5,693 nt of DNA from the NCBI GenBank assembly GCA_964416925.1, contig CAYQFQ010000040.1:1-5693 (forward strand), written 5' to 3'. The notes under the pieces are model-generated. The model ran no database searches, was not told the origin of the DNA, and saw nothing but the letters and a program-made list of their open reading frames with translations. Within the stretch, counting starts at the first letter, position 1, and each line of letters starts with the position of its first letter. The stretch comes from CAYQFQ01 sp964416925 (GTDB taxonomy: Bacteria > Patescibacteriota > Minisyncoccia > Phycocordibacterales > GWA1-40-21). The position numbers and the translations under genes are program-made. Shown in pieces: positions 5,169-5,693 of this stretch.

Positions 5169-5693
5169 CTATTGAACCGCTATGGATATTTCGCTTGCTA
5201 CTATCGAGCCATCATTTTGCATAACCCCCTTAACAGTGAACCACCATTCTGGACCAACCCAATTTTTGAGCATTGTATACATATCCTGGAAACTACTCAT
5301 AGAAGTCTGTGTGTCTTTGCTAGAAAATTTGGTTGAACTGTTAATATAAACTTTTATATTATTAACTGTCTGGGCGTCCTTGCCAATACCCTTTGCTTCA
5401 AAAATATTATTAACTAAATCAAAACTGTTCACATTCGGCCATAAAGATAGAGTTTGATTGGTTGTATTTTCAACAACAAAGATGTCACTTATACCACACT
5501 CATTTGTTTCTGATTTACAAATTTTAAGCTTATAGCTTCCTGGAATGGTAGAACCAGAAACTTTCCACTGATATCCAAACGTGCCATCAATACCAGATGA
5601 ACGTGAAAAACTATTTGTGAGAATAGCATTACTCTCTACTGTCGAACTAATCAAATATATAGTTGTATTACCTGCATCCCTGTCATCCCACCA
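5169..5693 (-). CDS. Probable exported protein with Kre9/KNH-like and DUF5666-like domains, C-terminal part (runs off the right edge)
   Basis: The reading frame is open to the window edge, giving the last 174 residues; the true start is outside. Residues 1-75 of this fragment resemble the Kre9/KNH-type beta-sandwich (Ser-Thr-rich membrane-anchored family): an NTTIYLIS strand, then FGYQWKVSG, then IPGSYKLKI and a closing SDIFVVE. Two cysteines (59 and 66) could form a disulfide in an exported protein. A Ser/Thr/Asn-rich linker leads to a second beta-rich domain (about 95-174) ending VKGVMQNDGSIVASEISIA, like DUF5666 repeats. Both assignments rest on pattern memory. The role is probably on the cell surface or in the envelope, binding or structural, without visible catalytic residues. 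The TAG stop (5169-5171) is 5 bp before dnaG, so the genes may share a transcript despite unrelated functions. A TTG at 5652-5654 is in frame but internal to the domain, so it is not the start. Confidence 0.6.
   Translation of the reverse strand, partial: WWDDRDAGNTTIYLISSTVESNAILTNSFSRSSGIDGTFGYQWKVSGSTIPGSYKLKICKSETNECGISDIFVVENTTNQTLSLWPNVNSFDLVNNIFEAKGIGKDAQTVNNIKVYINSSTKFSSKDTQTSMSSFQDMYTMLKNWVGPEWWFTVKGVMQNDGSIVASEISIAVQ

Noticed and set aside
5652..5654. TTG as the start of the exported protein
   Set aside because: The same frame continues to the window edge without a stop and encodes the first strands of the beta-sandwich domain, so TTG is internal.
1..5693. CRISPR arrays, tRNA, rRNA or an integrase/transposase
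   Set aside because: No regularly spaced repeats, cloverleaf or rRNA-like sequence, and no transposase or recombinase motif was found on either strand by eye.

Overview
This AT-rich bacterial window carries four genes on the minus strand and one on the plus strand. The gene set is a DnaG primase next to a primary sigma factor with a lysine-rich tail, a solo GIY-YIG nuclease, a UvrD/PcrA-type helicase and a secreted-type Kre9/KNH-like plus DUF5666-like protein. That combination and style suggest Candidate Phyla Radiation (Patescibacteria, probably Parcubacteria-like). This placement is inference from protein style; there is no rRNA or other marker to confirm it.

Layout, left to right. Positions 1-169 hold the first 56 codons of a superfamily 1 helicase on the minus strand, behind a good extended -10 promoter. 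Positions 170-617 are a divergent intergenic region with a candidate plus-strand promoter, a doubtful 41-codon ORF and a clear intrinsic terminator at 491-518. Positions 618-1802 encode a major facilitator superfamily transporter on the plus strand, closed by a strong hairpin terminator at 1818-1857. A perfect 18-bp GC-rich palindrome, flanked by 7-bp direct repeats, lies between this terminator and the convergent sigma-factor gene.

From 5693 down to 1909 the minus strand reads: C-terminal part of the exported beta-sandwich protein, dnaG, a GIY-YIG gene, then rpoD. The first two genes are 5 bp apart, and the set is probably one transcription unit. dnaG-rpoD is the core of the classical macromolecular synthesis operon: primer synthesis for replication plus promoter recognition by RNA polymerase.

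The most interesting structure is in the dnaG-rpoD junction. The GIY-YIG gene lies inside a 17-bp near-perfect inverted repeat (3123-3139 and 3396-3412). One copy encodes the last residues and stop codon of the nuclease; the mirror copy lies upstream of its start. This looks like a compact 290-bp unit, possibly mobile, inserted into a conserved operon. Other points of interest are the isolated terminator upstream of the transporter, the contrast in ribosome binding sites between the transporter and all other genes, and the histone-tail-like N-terminus of the sigma factor.
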